Part shown: positions 25,895 through 35,574 of the stretch, one piece after another
Position numbering within the stretch: the stretch's first letter is position 1
Layout of the letters: each line of letters opens with the position of its first letter
Assembly (NCBI GenBank): GCA_038207425.1
Contig: JBBQZU010000011.1
Coordinates: forward strand, 41,557-105,556
Direction of reading: 5' to 3'
Length of the DNA stretch: 64,000 nt
Source of the DNA: JBBQZU01 sp038207425
GTDB taxonomy: Bacteria; Bacteroidota; Bacteroidia; Flavobacteriales_D; Cryomorphaceae
Notes under the pieces: generated by a model
What the model saw: only the letters and a program-made list of their open reading frames with translations
The model's database searches: none
Told to the model about the DNA's origin: nothing
Made by a program: the position numbers and the translations under genes

Positions 25895-27790
25895 TTACGT
25901 CAGCTTCACATCGAAAAGTTCTAGCCACCTCAGCAACGCAAAAACCCTCCAGAACTCGCTCAGGTGTTCATTACTGCTCAGATTTGCTGTCATCAGTTTT
26001 TCGAGCGCATTGCGGTCTATTACATCGGGAATGTTCATAGCGCGAAACTTCTCCATCAATTGAGATTTCAACTCTTCGCGCCATCGGTATTGGGGCGTTA
26101 CGAAGCCGAGCTTGTCGCGGCGCCATGCAAGTGCAGGCAAGCCGGCAAGTTCCAGTTGCTTTCTTACGGGGTATTTTGTCCAGCCATTGTGCATTAAAGT
26201 ATCGGGGCTTTGGCCTAGGGCCCATTCCACCAGCCGGTGGTCGAGAAAAGGAACGCGGCTTTCAATGCCGAAACGCATGGCATTGCGGTCTTCGTAGTGC
26301 AGCAATTCGTACAATCCAAATTCTATACTGCGCAATGTTAGTTCTCTAAAATCGGCAGCTCCGCGCTGCGGGGCGTTGATGCGCGCAGCTTCCGCACTGT
26401 ATTCTTTGGCGATAAGGCCTGCGCCTACCCTGCTGCGCTTTCGCACTGCTACCTGCAGCCACCGGGGTAGGGAATAAAAAGCGGCTCTCAGCATGGCCTT
26501 TTGCATGGCGGGATTAAAATTCAGTTTGAGGGATTCTAACTCCCTTCTGAATTGAGAAAACTTTCCCTTTTTCAGCAAGCCAAGCAGATAAGCACCTGCA
26601 AAAGGATAGTATCCACCCAGCACCTCATCAGCGCCCTGCCCGTCGAGCAGCACCTTCATACCCCGCGCCGCAGCGAGTTGCATCACGCTGTATTGAGCAA
26701 AAATAGATGCGGAGCCAATGGGCCGCTCCTGAAGCATAATTAGTTCATCGAATGCATCAAAAAACTCCTGTGCGTGAGGCGATATAAAATACTGATCGAG
26801 ATTCGGGTTGACTTCGCTGAGCATTCGCGCATGGCTGCTTTCGTCAATGGCCTCACCCGGAAATGAGCAGGTAAAGGTTTTGAATCCATTTAGCGAAAGT
26901 GAAGCGGCGGCCACAATGGCTGAGCTATCAAGACCACCACTTAGGCATGAGCCTACTTCTACATCGGCAATAAGGTGTTCGCGTATGCTTTCGGCAAAAA
27001 CATGGTTAAAGGATTTCACCCGGCCGGAGCGGGGTTGGACCAGCTTTCGCAAATCGTAATAAGCAGATTCTTCGCACACCATGAAATCAAGTTTCCAACT
27101 GCGGAAATGCCCGGGCTTCAGCGCTGAAATTACTTCGATAAATGTTTCGTGCGGATGCTCGGTGGCGCCATACGTAAGAAACTGCAAAAACTTCTTTTTG
27201 GGCCAGGTAGCTTCCATACCCTCAAGGCTCAGCAAGGGTTTAATTTCGCTGCTGAATGCAAGGCCTCCATTGGCTTCTGTGAAATAGAGGGGTTTTATAC
27301 CAAATCTGTCACGCGAGAGAATCAGTTCGCCCCTTTCGAGATCGAGAATAGCCATGGACCACATACCGCGAAATTCAGTGAAGCAAGCAGTTCCCATTTT
27401 GGTGTAAAGCTGCAGTACTACTTCCGTATCGGTGCCAGTATGAACTTCCAGGCTGTGTATAGCAATAAGCTCCTTAAAATTGTAAATCTCACCATTGAAA
27501 ACGATGTGGATATTGCGCTCAGCGGCCTTCATAGGCTGGTGCCCATTTGCCGAAAGGTCGAGTATGGCAAGCCTGCGGTGAAGGAAGGCATTCGGGCAAG
27601 GCATATCATCAGGCAGGCGTGTTAGGCCTGGGGTAGTGGTATCCTTTCCGCCGAAAGCTTTGGCCTCATGATCAGAAAAAACGGAGAATCCCTCATCGTC
27701 GGGACCGCGGTGGCGCAGCAATACGGAAGCATGGTGAAGGTGGCTGCCCTTCACCGAATTAAAATTCCACACACCAAAAATTCCACACAT
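25895..27790 (-). CDS. asnB: Asparagine synthase (glutamine-hydrolysing)-like amidotransferase, copy 2
   Basis: A 631-residue homologue of the protein at 21152-23011. It carries the same two domains: Cys2 nucleophile (MCGIFGVWNF), RHRGPDDEGF, FNGEIYNFKE, then CLSGGLDSSAIVAA and LLDGQGADEVLGGY. The two proteins are clearly diverged, so this is not a recent duplication. It sits between the polymerase and glycosyltransferases in the same orientation, which argues for a role in modifying the surface polysaccharide or a precursor. Confidence 0.88.
   Translation of the reverse strand: MCGIFGVWNFNSVKGSHLHHASVLLRHRGPDDEGFSVFSDHEAKAFGGKDTTTPGLTRLPDDMPCPNAFLHRRLAILDLSANGHQPMKAAERNIHIVFNGEIYNFKELIAIHSLEVHTGTDTEVVLQLYTKMGTACFTEFRGMWSMAILDLERGELILSRDRFGIKPLYFTEANGGLAFSSEIKPLLSLEGMEATWPKKKFLQFLTYGATEHPHETFIEVISALKPGHFRSWKLDFMVCEESAYYDLRKLVQPRSGRVKSFNHVFAESIREHLIADVEVGSCLSGGLDSSAIVAAASLSLNGFKTFTCSFPGEAIDESSHARMLSEVNPNLDQYFISPHAQEFFDAFDELIMLQERPIGSASIFAQYSVMQLAAARGMKVLLDGQGADEVLGGYYPFAGAYLLGLLKKGKFSQFRRELESLKLNFNPAMQKAMLRAAFYSLPRWLQVAVRKRSRVGAGLIAKEYSAEAARINAPQRGAADFRELTLRSIEFGLYELLHYEDRNAMRFGIESRVPFLDHRLVEWALGQSPDTLMHNGWTKYPVRKQLELAGLPALAWRRDKLGFVTPQYRWREELKSQLMEKFRAMNIPDVIDRNALEKLMTANLSSNEHLSEFWRVFALLRWLELFDVKLT
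27545..27557 (+). repeat. Exact copy of the dispersed word ATTTGCCGWAAGG
   Basis: Near the start of the second asnB-like gene, read Leu-Ser-Ala-Asn. Confidence 0.7.
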
Positions 27791-27840
27791 AATCCATGCT
27801 TAAGCGGATTGCGAATATAGGCTTACACCTTGTGAATTGA

Positions 27841-28971
27841 TCAACTAAAACCTTCTCTTCTCAGCGACTCATATACACCTGCCAGTGTGCCGGCATACTG
27901 CTTTATACCAAAGTGATCAACAATACGCGATCTGAGATTGGCCGGTCTGTATTCATGAATACTCCTGCTCACTTGCATCATGCCCTCCGCAATTTCATCT
28001 ATGGAGCCGGGATCGACACACACACCGCATTCTGCCGAAAAATAATCACGCGGCCCTGTGCGGTTTGTGATAACCACCGGAAGCCCTGTAGCCAGTGCCT
28101 CGGCACCCACCAGACCAAAGCTTTCAAACATACTTGGAAATACGAGCATAGAAGCCCCATGAAAAAAGTCGCGCAAGAGCATTCTGCTGAAAAAATCGCG
28201 GTGAAAATCTACCCTTTCCTGAAGATTATTTGCATAGATATAATTCAGAATTGCGTCAGCTTCTGCCCCATCGCCAGCTATGGTGAGCTTCCAGCCGGGT
28301 AGTCGCTCAACAAGGCTATGAAACGCTTTCAGGGTGCGCAAACCGCCCTTAAATTCATCGAGCCGCCCTGCGAAGAGTATGTTTCGGGGCGAAACTAAAT
28401 CGCCGGCACGCAGACCAAAAAATTCCGTGTCAACGGGATTGCCGGTTACCTTAATTCGTTTGGGGTTAATTCCGCTGTGGAGAATTTCATTTTTCAGGTG
28501 TTCGCTTACCGGTAGCACCATGCAAGCAGTTTCCATAGCTTTCTTTGCCTGCCGGAATAACATTTTGCGTGAAGCAATAGCACTCCATGGCCCTGTGTGT
28601 TCTGCAATAACCAATGGCACCTGCCAATGCTTTGCCAGCGCAGCAGCGATGCCGCCGCGCAGTGCAGCCCCATGTAAATGAATCACATCAGGGCGCGGCG
28701 TTTTCAGGGCGAGCGCAATACTTTTCCGTTCCCACCAGGCGTAGGCAAGCAAGTTTAACGGTGCTGCCCACTTTCGTGAAAACAGGTGAAAATCATAGTA
28801 GCGCGCATGATGGCTCTGCTCGTAAATACCTCGATACCAAGGATTGGTGTTAAAAACACATACATCGGCAAAACCCGTGAGCGCTTTCATTTGATCATTC
28901 ATAAATATCCCGTTGCCTGGCGCAAGGTCGGTGGGAAACAATTCTGGAATAATCAGCACGGATGGCTTCAC
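27841..28971 (-). CDS. Glycosyltransferase family 4 (GT-B)
   Basis: A 376-residue GT4 enzyme. The acceptor domain begins VLIIPELFPTDLAPGNGIFM. The donor domain has ILFAGRLDEFKGGLRTLKAF and FPSMFESFGLVGAEALATGL with the EX7E motif. No signal peptide is present, so it is cytoplasmic. The start is a GTG that overlaps the TGA of the methyltransferase (GTGA), which indicates coupled translation. The sugar specificity is unknown. Confidence 0.9.
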   Translation of the reverse strand: MKPSVLIIPELFPTDLAPGNGIFMNDQMKALTGFADVCVFNTNPWYRGIYEQSHHARYYDFHLFSRKWAAPLNLLAYAWWERKSIALALKTPRPDVIHLHGAALRGGIAAALAKHWQVPLVIAEHTGPWSAIASRKMLFRQAKKAMETACMVLPVSEHLKNEILHSGINPKRIKVTGNPVDTEFFGLRAGDLVSPRNILFAGRLDEFKGGLRTLKAFHSLVERLPGWKLTIAGDGAEADAILNYIYANNLQERVDFHRDFFSRMLLRDFFHGASMLVFPSMFESFGLVGAEALATGLPVVITNRTGPRDYFSAECGVCVDPGSIDEIAEGMMQVSRSIHEYRPANLRSRIVDHFGIKQYAGTLAGVYESLRREGFS

Positions 28972-29690
28972 CGCTTCACCCTCCTGAACAAGAAGGTAGC
29001 GTCGCTCCCCGACCCCCGCTGCGCAATGGGATATCCAAAGAATTTGCGTGTAAGTCGGTACTTACTTTCATTGCTGAAAAAACGCGAAAATCCGAGAAAA
29101 CTCTGGTTGTACGAAAAGGCAAATTCCAACACAAAACCCCCGGCGGCAAGGTGATTCAGCAATTCAGCTTCAGGTACTTTATTGAGCGCATACTTATCAA
29201 TGCCAAGCATACGGCGCAATGCCAAATAGCGGTGTATCAACCGCCCGAACCAATGACGGCTGTCGGTATTTTGAATGATCAGGCGGCCCTCCGGCTTCAC
29301 GAGTTGCATGCTCTTTTCGAGAAATGTAAATGGATCGCGAATGTGCGCGAGTATGCCGATATTCATCACCAAATCGTATTGCTTGCCTTTAAAATCGTGC
29401 TGGTAGAAATCGGCATTTACGAAAGTGGCTTTGTGCTGCATCGGTGCAGGTACCCTGCTTCGTGCCGTTGCGATCATATTTTCAGAAAAATCCATCATAG
29501 TGATATGCCCGAACTGATCGATGAAAGGCGCCGAAATATCGCCTGTACCACAAGGCATATCGAGCACTTCGGCAAAGTGCCGGTCGCCTATAAAATGGCC
29601 TACCGTTTCAGCGCGTATGCGCAAGTTGTAGTTGTACGTAAGGTACAAATCAGTTTGCTCAAAAAAGGCTTTTACCTCGGCGGTATTCAT
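28968..29690 (-). CDS. Class I SAM-dependent methyltransferase
   Basis: A 240-residue methyltransferase with motif I VLDMPCGTGDIS at about 59-70, MMDFSENMIATAR as the following acidic loop, and YDLVMNIGILAHIRDP as motif IV. Such enzymes methylate sugars, lipids or quinones. Its place between two glycosyltransferases in one transcription unit suggests sugar methylation in the exopolysaccharide, but this is inference. Confidence 0.85.
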   Translation of the reverse strand: MNTAEVKAFFEQTDLYLTYNYNLRIRAETVGHFIGDRHFAEVLDMPCGTGDISAPFIDQFGHITMMDFSENMIATARSRVPAPMQHKATFVNADFYQHDFKGKQYDLVMNIGILAHIRDPFTFLEKSMQLVKPEGRLIIQNTDSRHWFGRLIHRYLALRRMLGIDKYALNKVPEAELLNHLAAGGFVLEFAFSYNQSFLGFSRFFSNESKYRLTRKFFGYPIAQRGSGSDATFLFRRVKR

Positions 29691-29754
29691 GTAGTGAGAA
29701 GGGAAAGCTTATAGCAGGCTGCCAAATATACCAACAGAATAGTTTTTATTAGGA

Positions 29755-30918
29755 TTAGATTTTCAGACGTTCTATCATTCTTGATTCAATGGATTGATAC
29801 AGGCTTTCGGCGATGGTGCTCCAGGCAAAATGCGATTTGGCGTGCTGCTTTATCTCTTCTGAAATTCCCGGCTTGTTTTCAGTGATTATGATGGCATGGT
29901 GCAGGCTGTCGGCAAATGAAGCAGGGTCATTGTCAACGAAAAAACTGCCGTATTTGCCGTGAGCGCACAGGTCGTTATAGGCATACATACCGCTGTGGCC
30001 TACGAGGTAATTGCCGCAGTGCAGCGCTTCGGCATATGAAATTCCAAAAGATTCGACCCTCGAAGTGAGAAAAAATATCCTTGAGCGGCTGTATAGTTCG
30101 TAGAGCGCATCGCGGTTGCTGAAAAGTCCGGCAAATTCAATAAAAGCTGCCTTCTCAGGAAATTCAGCTTTGGTCCTTGCCCACCTTTCGGCAAATGCAT
30201 CGGTCATCTCGCCCACCACAACTACCTTCCAGTTATTGATATGCAGATATGGCAGCGCATCGAGCAGCAGCCCGCAGTTTTTTTCTTCGTTTCCGGGGCG
30301 GGTAACGGTGAGCAATATGTTCTCCTTTTGAATATTCCGCAGCCCTGCGAGTTCATTTATGTAGCGGTCGTTGGCGCCGTAGGGCATGTACACAAGTTTT
30401 TGCCGCAAGGCAGGCCAGTTGATTTGGGCAAGTTCAAGCCCTTCGGTATTCTCAACAGTTACGATGTCTACTGCTTTAAAAAAACGCTTTTCAATACGGC
30501 CCATTACCATGTTTTTAAATTTGCCGCGTGCGTATTTTTTTGGCGCTCTCAGTTGCTCGTTGTAGGCATCTAATTTGAGAATCAAAAATCCCTTGGGATT
30601 ATACCGCTTGTACAAAACTCCATACAGCAGGCTGTGTCGCGCCAGGTGAGTGAGGTGAAGCACGTCGATGCTTTTTGAATGCCCACGCAGGTAATCTACC
30701 ATTGCCCTTTCGAGAAAACCAATATTGCCGCTTTCATTCAGGTTAATGGTTTGCAATCCCTTCATTTCCGTATTGAGCGCAGAATATTCCAGCGATGTAA
30801 ATCGACCTAATAACGTAGCATCGCAGCCACAGACCCCCTGCATGTAGAAGGGTATCAAGCCCACGTCCTTCGTAAGGTGCACGTTATGAATTTCGGGGAA
30901 GTAGCTTACGAATCGCAT
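29755..30918 (-). CDS. Glycosyltransferase family 4-like (GT-B)
   Basis: A 387-residue protein with a GT-B donor domain (ILLTVTRPGNEEKNCGLLLDAL, SRIFFLTSRVESFGISYAEAL with EX7E). The N terminus MRFVSYFPEIHNVHLTKDVG is not typical of the best-known subgroups. I chose the ATG at 30918; the TTG before it extends the frame by one residue only. The ATG overlaps the TGA of the upstream gene (TGATG). Confidence 0.85.
   Translation of the reverse strand: MRFVSYFPEIHNVHLTKDVGLIPFYMQGVCGCDATLLGRFTSLEYSALNTEMKGLQTINLNESGNIGFLERAMVDYLRGHSKSIDVLHLTHLARHSLLYGVLYKRYNPKGFLILKLDAYNEQLRAPKKYARGKFKNMVMGRIEKRFFKAVDIVTVENTEGLELAQINWPALRQKLVYMPYGANDRYINELAGLRNIQKENILLTVTRPGNEEKNCGLLLDALPYLHINNWKVVVVGEMTDAFAERWARTKAEFPEKAAFIEFAGLFSNRDALYELYSRSRIFFLTSRVESFGISYAEALHCGNYLVGHSGMYAYNDLCAHGKYGSFFVDNDPASFADSLHHAIIITENKPGISEEIKQHAKSHFAWSTIAESLYQSIESRMIERLKI
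30184..30196 (-). repeat. Exact copy of the dispersed word ATTTGCCGWAAGG
   Basis: Minus-strand ATTTGCCGAAAGG within the GT gene, read Phe-Ala-Glu-Arg. Confidence 0.7.
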
Positions 30919-31634
30919 CAATATTCAACTAGAAATTTACGAATACCCATTTTGCGGCTCAGCATGCGCTCTACGCGGCGCACCATCATCTTGTATTTAT
31001 TGCGACCCATCGATGCACCGTGGCTGCCCGAAACACCCTCATATTGGGGATTAGCAGGAAGTAGGGCGCAGTGTGAAAGAAGGTCAGTTGTATGAATGCG
31101 GTCATAAAGCACATGCTCAATAAAGCGTCCTTTCGAGTCATCAGCTTCAGCAAAAATACCGGTTATGTGCTTGCGGTATACCGCCGCGCTCACGGCAAAA
31201 AGTCCGGTAATGGCTATCTTCATTTTGCGGTGCAGGTCAATGGTAATTCCCTCGGTCAATTGGCTTGCAATGCCGGCAATATTTCGCACTGTATACCTTC
31301 CGGTGATTTTCATAAGAAGCGTATTCTCGGGCAGGCTTTCCACCACCCTGTCGAGCATATAAAATTCCTGAAATCCTTTGCCCTTAATCACATTGGGGTG
31401 GGGCGCTATACGCATAATGCGAAATCGGGACATGCGCATGAATTTGCCGAAGCGCCCGTCGGCTTCGATATCGTAATCTGAATTTTCAGCGAAGATGATC
31501 GGAAACTCTGTGTGATTGAGATAAAATTCTATTGCCCCGATATAGTCGCCTGCGCGCTGCTGCACGTCGTTGCGCGCCACGTGGCTGGCGTTGGGCACAA
31601 TGGTGCCTGTAAGGCATATTACTATATCGGGCAT
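30918..31634 (-). CDS. Unassigned polysaccharide-locus protein, possibly a glycosyltransferase
   Basis: A 238-residue cytoplasmic protein of no family I can name. It begins MPDIVICLTGTIVPNASHVA and contains a GKGFQEFYMLD segment and LLMKITGRYTVRNI, motifs I associate with uncharacterised sugar transferases in O-antigen clusters. The C terminus is basic. The ATG at 31634 gives a sensible beta-strand start; the longer frame to 31664 adds ten weak residues. It is first in a run with the GT4-like gene and overlaps it by one base. Confidence 0.45.
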   Translation of the reverse strand: MPDIVICLTGTIVPNASHVARNDVQQRAGDYIGAIEFYLNHTEFPIIFAENSDYDIEADGRFGKFMRMSRFRIMRIAPHPNVIKGKGFQEFYMLDRVVESLPENTLLMKITGRYTVRNIAGIASQLTEGITIDLHRKMKIAITGLFAVSAAVYRKHITGIFAEADDSKGRFIEHVLYDRIHTTDLLSHCALLPANPQYEGVSGSHGASMGRNKYKMMVRRVERMLSRKMGIRKFLVEY

Positions 31635-31693
31635 GGTGTAAAGATAACCTTGCGGTTGAATCATTCCACAAGAGATAAATAGTAGTTTTGGAC

Positions 31694-32611
31694 ATGGCCA
31701 GAACCATTATTCACATAGGCATGCCGCGCACGGCGAGTACTTTTTTTCAGCGCGAATTGTTCCCGCTTATTGAAGGTTTTCGTTGTGCCGGGACTGATGA
31801 AACCCAGTACAGCAGACACTTTCAAAAACTGCTTTATCAGGATGACACGTTGTGGAACGCAGATGAATTTGGTGCCGCTTTCGCGGAACACGGTGAACAG
31901 AACACCATCCTTTCCAACGAGCTTTTCGTTGGACAATCGCTATACCTTGCGGGTATCAACCGCACAAGAACTGCACAGCGTCTCGCGGCTGCATTTCCCG
32001 ATGCTGAAATATTGCTCGTGTTGCGCAATCAGACTGATTTGCTTCAATCGCTTTACGCCATAGGTGTATATGGAGGGCATACCATGACCCCACATGAGTT
32101 TATCCGATTTTCAAATAAACCAAGCACGGCAGCAAACCCGCTCTACCCTACATTCGCACCTGCTGAGATTACAGAAATATACAATTACGCTCCGCTCGTT
32201 GAGTTGTACCAGGGCTTGTTTGCAAAAGTACACGTGGTATTGTATGAAAATTTTGCCGCAAACCCCGCAGAGTTTACTCAAAAATTCATCTCAACCCTCA
32301 GGCTGTCGCTTACCCTGGAAAATTCATTTTCTGAAAAAGTGAACCGCAGTCTGAGCGCTAGACAAATTTATTTTTTACGAATACTGAACCGTTGGAAACC
32401 ACTCGTAAACCGCGGCCGATTGGGGAGGGCATTTTTTCGTATTAAGCTGCAATTTATTGAGCGAAGGCTCGGTGGTGGAAAGCCATTTAGTTTTAACACA
32501 GACTTGCTTCGCGAAATAAAAAACCATTTTGCTAAAGCAAATGATGATCTTGCAAAGTATAGACCAGAGCTTATTGAAAGCCCCTATTTTCGAGACAAGT
32601 ATGCAGGATGA
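31694..32611 (+). CDS. Sulfotransferase family protein
   Basis: A 305-residue cytoplasmic protein with the 5'-phosphosulfate-binding loop IIHIGMPRTASTFFQREL at its N terminus and a serine-containing 3'-phosphate region around 100-120 (ILLVLRNQTDLLQSLYAIGV). These are the two PAPS-binding elements of sulfotransferases. The ATG at 31694 is preferred to the TTG at 31688. It is divergent from the glycosyltransferase block and probably sulfates the exported glycan. No PAPS synthesis genes are in the window. Confidence 0.8.
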   Translation: MARTIIHIGMPRTASTFFQRELFPLIEGFRCAGTDETQYSRHFQKLLYQDDTLWNADEFGAAFAEHGEQNTILSNELFVGQSLYLAGINRTRTAQRLAAAFPDAEILLVLRNQTDLLQSLYAIGVYGGHTMTPHEFIRFSNKPSTAANPLYPTFAPAEITEIYNYAPLVELYQGLFAKVHVVLYENFAANPAEFTQKFISTLRLSLTLENSFSEKVNRSLSARQIYFLRILNRWKPLVNRGRLGRAFFRIKLQFIERRLGGGKPFSFNTDLLREIKNHFAKANDDLAKYRPELIESPYFRDKYAG

Positions 32612-32781
32612 ACCTGATTAAACCAGTTCCAGAAAAGAATTAAAATCAGGATTTCTTTGCTCATATTCAGCTTGGCTTTCAGGTTGACTGTGATGGCTGC
32701 CAAGACTATTGAAACATCATATTGTATTTAAAAAGAAAGCTTTTGCGGATTGAACCGCAGATTATCCGAAATGGATGGTAA

Positions 32782-34017
32782 TTAAGCCTTGGCAGCATCC
32801 TTAGACGAACCGTACCTTCGGGTGAAAATCTGGACGGGAACAACGGATGACAGGAACCCGCAAACTACCACCAGAGCGAATATGGCCATCAAATCCGTGG
32901 GCTGTATTTCAACGGGATAATACTCCACAAGGCCACCTTCGAGGCGTATGAGGCCCACTTCTTTTTGGAGATATACCAGCGCAAATCCAAGCAGCAAACC
33001 GGCGGCTGCCCCTATGGCATTGATCAATGCCCCGGCAGTAAAAAATATCCGTCGTATGGTATTGGTGGTTGCTCCAAGGCTGTACAATACCCTTATGTCG
33101 CGGCGCTTCTCGTTGATGAGAAGCGTAAGTGCCGCGATGATGTTAAATGTGGCAATAAGCATGATAAAACCCATGATTACGAAAGTGGCCCACTTTTCTG
33201 ACTTGTTGGTTTTGTAAATCAGCTCATTCTTTTGCAACCGTGTGCGCACTTCATAATCGGGCCCAAGCATAGCTGCTATTTTTTCCTGCACCTTCTCTCC
33301 TTTTGCATCGGGATGCAGGTATAGTTCTACTGCACTGTACTCATTATTATACTTCAAAAGGTCAGCAGCATATTTTATTGGCACAATGATATAATCAGAA
33401 TCGAAGTCAATATTGATCGAAAAAACACCGGCTACCGGAATGTTGAGTTTATTGAAAGCCTGCTCAGGATTAGAGCCGAGCTTTTTTCCGCGCTGAATAG
33501 CCGATAGGCGTAGCGGATTAAACTGCTGTTCAAACAGCCGCAGATTCAAATCATACTTCACCCCAATACCGATGAGCGCTGCGGGCTGTTCGCCCAGATT
33601 GAGGGTTGCATCGCCGTCTATAATCATACTGTCAATAGGGGCTTCGGCCAGAAATACCGGCTCCACGCCCTTCATAATTACGATGCGCTGATTGCGCTCG
33701 TATTCGGCAAGTACAAATTCTTCAATCACATATCCGGCTGAGGCTACTTCGGGTAAATTTCGTAGCGCCTCGAGATCAATATCACCGGGCGAAATGACTT
33801 TTCCGCTGAGCGGACTTACAGAAATATCAGCATCGAAGTAGCTGAAGCGCTCGTCAATCAATGCTTCAATGCCATTGAACGCAGATAGTACCACTACCAT
33901 AGCCATAGCAACTACTGCCACCACCACCATACAGATAAGACTCATGATGGTAATAATCGAAAGCGACTTTTTCGCTGCGATGTAGCGCAATGCTATGAAT
34001 TGGCTTATGCCTGCCAC
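32782..34017 (-). CDS. FtsX/LolE-family ABC transporter permease (lipoprotein release type)
   Basis: A 411-residue permease with one N-terminal membrane helix (SLICMVVVAVVAMAMVVVLS), a MacB-like periplasmic domain at about 45-265 and three C-terminal helices, the LolC/LolE layout. Such proteins extract lipoproteins from the inner membrane for delivery to the outer membrane. The start appears to be GTG at 34017, two bases beyond the stop of rbfA. The ATPase partner is not in the window. Confidence 0.85.
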   Translation of the reverse strand: MAGISQFIALRYIAAKKSLSIITIMSLICMVVVAVVAMAMVVVLSAFNGIEALIDERFSYFDADISVSPLSGKVISPGDIDLEALRNLPEVASAGYVIEEFVLAEYERNQRIVIMKGVEPVFLAEAPIDSMIIDGDATLNLGEQPAALIGIGVKYDLNLRLFEQQFNPLRLSAIQRGKKLGSNPEQAFNKLNIPVAGVFSINIDFDSDYIIVPIKYAADLLKYNNEYSAVELYLHPDAKGEKVQEKIAAMLGPDYEVRTRLQKNELIYKTNKSEKWATFVIMGFIMLIATFNIIAALTLLINEKRRDIRVLYSLGATTNTIRRIFFTAGALINAIGAAAGLLLGFALVYLQKEVGLIRLEGGLVEYYPVEIQPTDLMAIFALVVVCGFLSSVVPVQIFTRRYGSSKDAAKA

Positions 34018-34019
34018 AT

Positions 34020-34364
34020 TCAGGATTTTAGCAGGTTGTCAATTTTGGCTGCGTAGTCAAGGCTGTCGTCTATAAAGAACATTAATTCAGGAACAGCGCG
34101 CACCTGCTTGCCTATTTTGCGGCCCAGCAGGCCACGCACCGCCGATGATTTTGACCTTACCATTACCAGCATATCTTCCTTGTTGGTGCCCGCATTGGTG
34201 AAAAAACTCAGGTATACTTTGGCTACACCCATATCAGGGCTCATGCGCACCGTGGTGACCGTAATAAATGCCCCGCCAAAAAGCCCGCGTGCCTGCTCCT
34301 GAAAAATTACTGCCAGATCTCGTTGTATCAGTTTTGCTACTTTCTCTTGTCGTAATGATGCCAT
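34020..34364 (-). CDS. rbfA: Ribosome-binding factor A
   Basis: A 114-residue KH-like protein that helps mature the 16S rRNA 5' end during 30S assembly. It begins MASLRQEKVAKLIQRDLAVI and includes VTTVRMSPDMGVAKVYLSFF and a C-terminal VPELMFFIDDSLDYA, all characteristic. It lies 6 bases downstream of hflX and 2 bases before the lolE-like gene, so it is part of a tight run. Confidence 0.93.
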   Translation of the reverse strand: MASLRQEKVAKLIQRDLAVIFQEQARGLFGGAFITVTTVRMSPDMGVAKVYLSFFTNAGTNKEDMLVMVRSKSSAVRGLLGRKIGKQVRAVPELMFFIDDSLDYAAKIDNLLKS

Positions 34365-34370
34365 TGTATC

Positions 34371-35570
34371 TCAGAATAAAAAGTTGTTGTAAGGATAGCG
34401 TTCCTGATGAATGGTACGCGTGTGGGTATAGATTTTTTCGCGCAGCTCTTCAATATTGAGTTTCTTCACAGCCGATACAAATACCACGTCATCGGCCGCA
34501 AGGCGTGCCATCCATGTTTTCTTTATTTGCTCCAGCGGGTCGGTTTCTTCTTCAAGATCGGCTATGTGCTGCGGGTCAGCGGGTTTCGGCACATAGGCAT
34601 CGAGTTTATTGAACACCACGATGGTAGGCTTCTCAAGGCAACCAATTTCCGTAAGGGTACTGTTTACTGTATTGAAATGGTCTTCAAAATTGGGGTGCGA
34701 TATATCTACTACGTGCAGCAACAAATCAGCTTCGCGTACTTCATCGAGGGTGCTTTTGAATGACTCTACGAGTTGTGTAGGCAGCTTGCGAATAAAGCCA
34801 ACGGTATCAGTAAGCAGAAATGGCAAATTGTGCAGCACTACTTTGCGCACGGTTGTATCGAGGGTGGCAAAGAGACGGTCTTCCGCAAAAACTTCGCTCT
34901 TGCTGAGCAGATTCATCAGTGTGCTTTTACCAGCATTGGTATAGCCTACAAGCGCCACACGTACCAAGGCACCGCGATTGCTGCGCTGCGTTTTCATCTG
35001 TTTATCAATAAGCTTCAGGTCTTCTTTAAGCTTCGAAATTCTATTGCGGATTATTCGGCGGTCGGTCTCAATTTCGCGCTCACCCGCACCACCTCGTGTT
35101 CCGGTGCCTCCACGTTGTCGTTCAAGGTGGGTCCACATACGGGTAAGCCGCGGCAGTAAGTATTGTGAGCGCGCCAGTTCTACCTGCGTTTTGGCTTGCG
35201 CCGAACGCGCGCGGTTCATGAAAATATCGAGTATCAGCAGGCTTCTGTCGTATATTTTTACACCGAGCTCTTCCTCTACATTTCGCAGTTGCGATGGACT
35301 GAGGTCATCGTCAAAGATCACTACATCAATGCTGTTATCCTTCACGTAACGGACTATCTCTTCCAGTTTTCCCTTTCCCACGAAAGTGGCAAAATCGGGC
35401 TTATCGAGGCGTTGGGTAAATTGCTTTACTGTAACCACACCCGCGGTTTCGGCGAGAAATGCGAGCTCTGTAAGGTAATCGTCTACCTGTTCAGCGGTTT
35501 GGTCGCGGGTAATCAAGCCAACAAGAATGGCTTTCTCAACAACCGGTTCGGTAGAAATGGGTGTTCCCAT
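34371..35570 (-). CDS. hflX: GTPase HflX
   Basis: A 399-residue ribosome-associated GTPase of the Obg-HflX superfamily that rescues stalled or stressed ribosomes. The N-terminal HflX domain contains LSPSQLRNVEEELGVKIYDR, a glycine-rich linker RGGTGTRGGAGEREIE precedes the G domain, and G1 (GYTNAGKST), G3 (DTVGF) and G4 (NKLD) are all intact. It lies 4 bases after the cytochrome c gene. Confidence 0.95.
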   Translation of the reverse strand: MGTPISTEPVVEKAILVGLITRDQTAEQVDDYLTELAFLAETAGVVTVKQFTQRLDKPDFATFVGKGKLEEIVRYVKDNSIDVVIFDDDLSPSQLRNVEEELGVKIYDRSLLILDIFMNRARSAQAKTQVELARSQYLLPRLTRMWTHLERQRGGTGTRGGAGEREIETDRRIIRNRISKLKEDLKLIDKQMKTQRSNRGALVRVALVGYTNAGKSTLMNLLSKSEVFAEDRLFATLDTTVRKVVLHNLPFLLTDTVGFIRKLPTQLVESFKSTLDEVREADLLLHVVDISHPNFEDHFNTVNSTLTEIGCLEKPTIVVFNKLDAYVPKPADPQHIADLEEETDPLEQIKKTWMARLAADDVVFVSAVKKLNIEELREKIYTHTRTIHQERYPYNNFLF

Positions 35571-35574
35571 AGTA

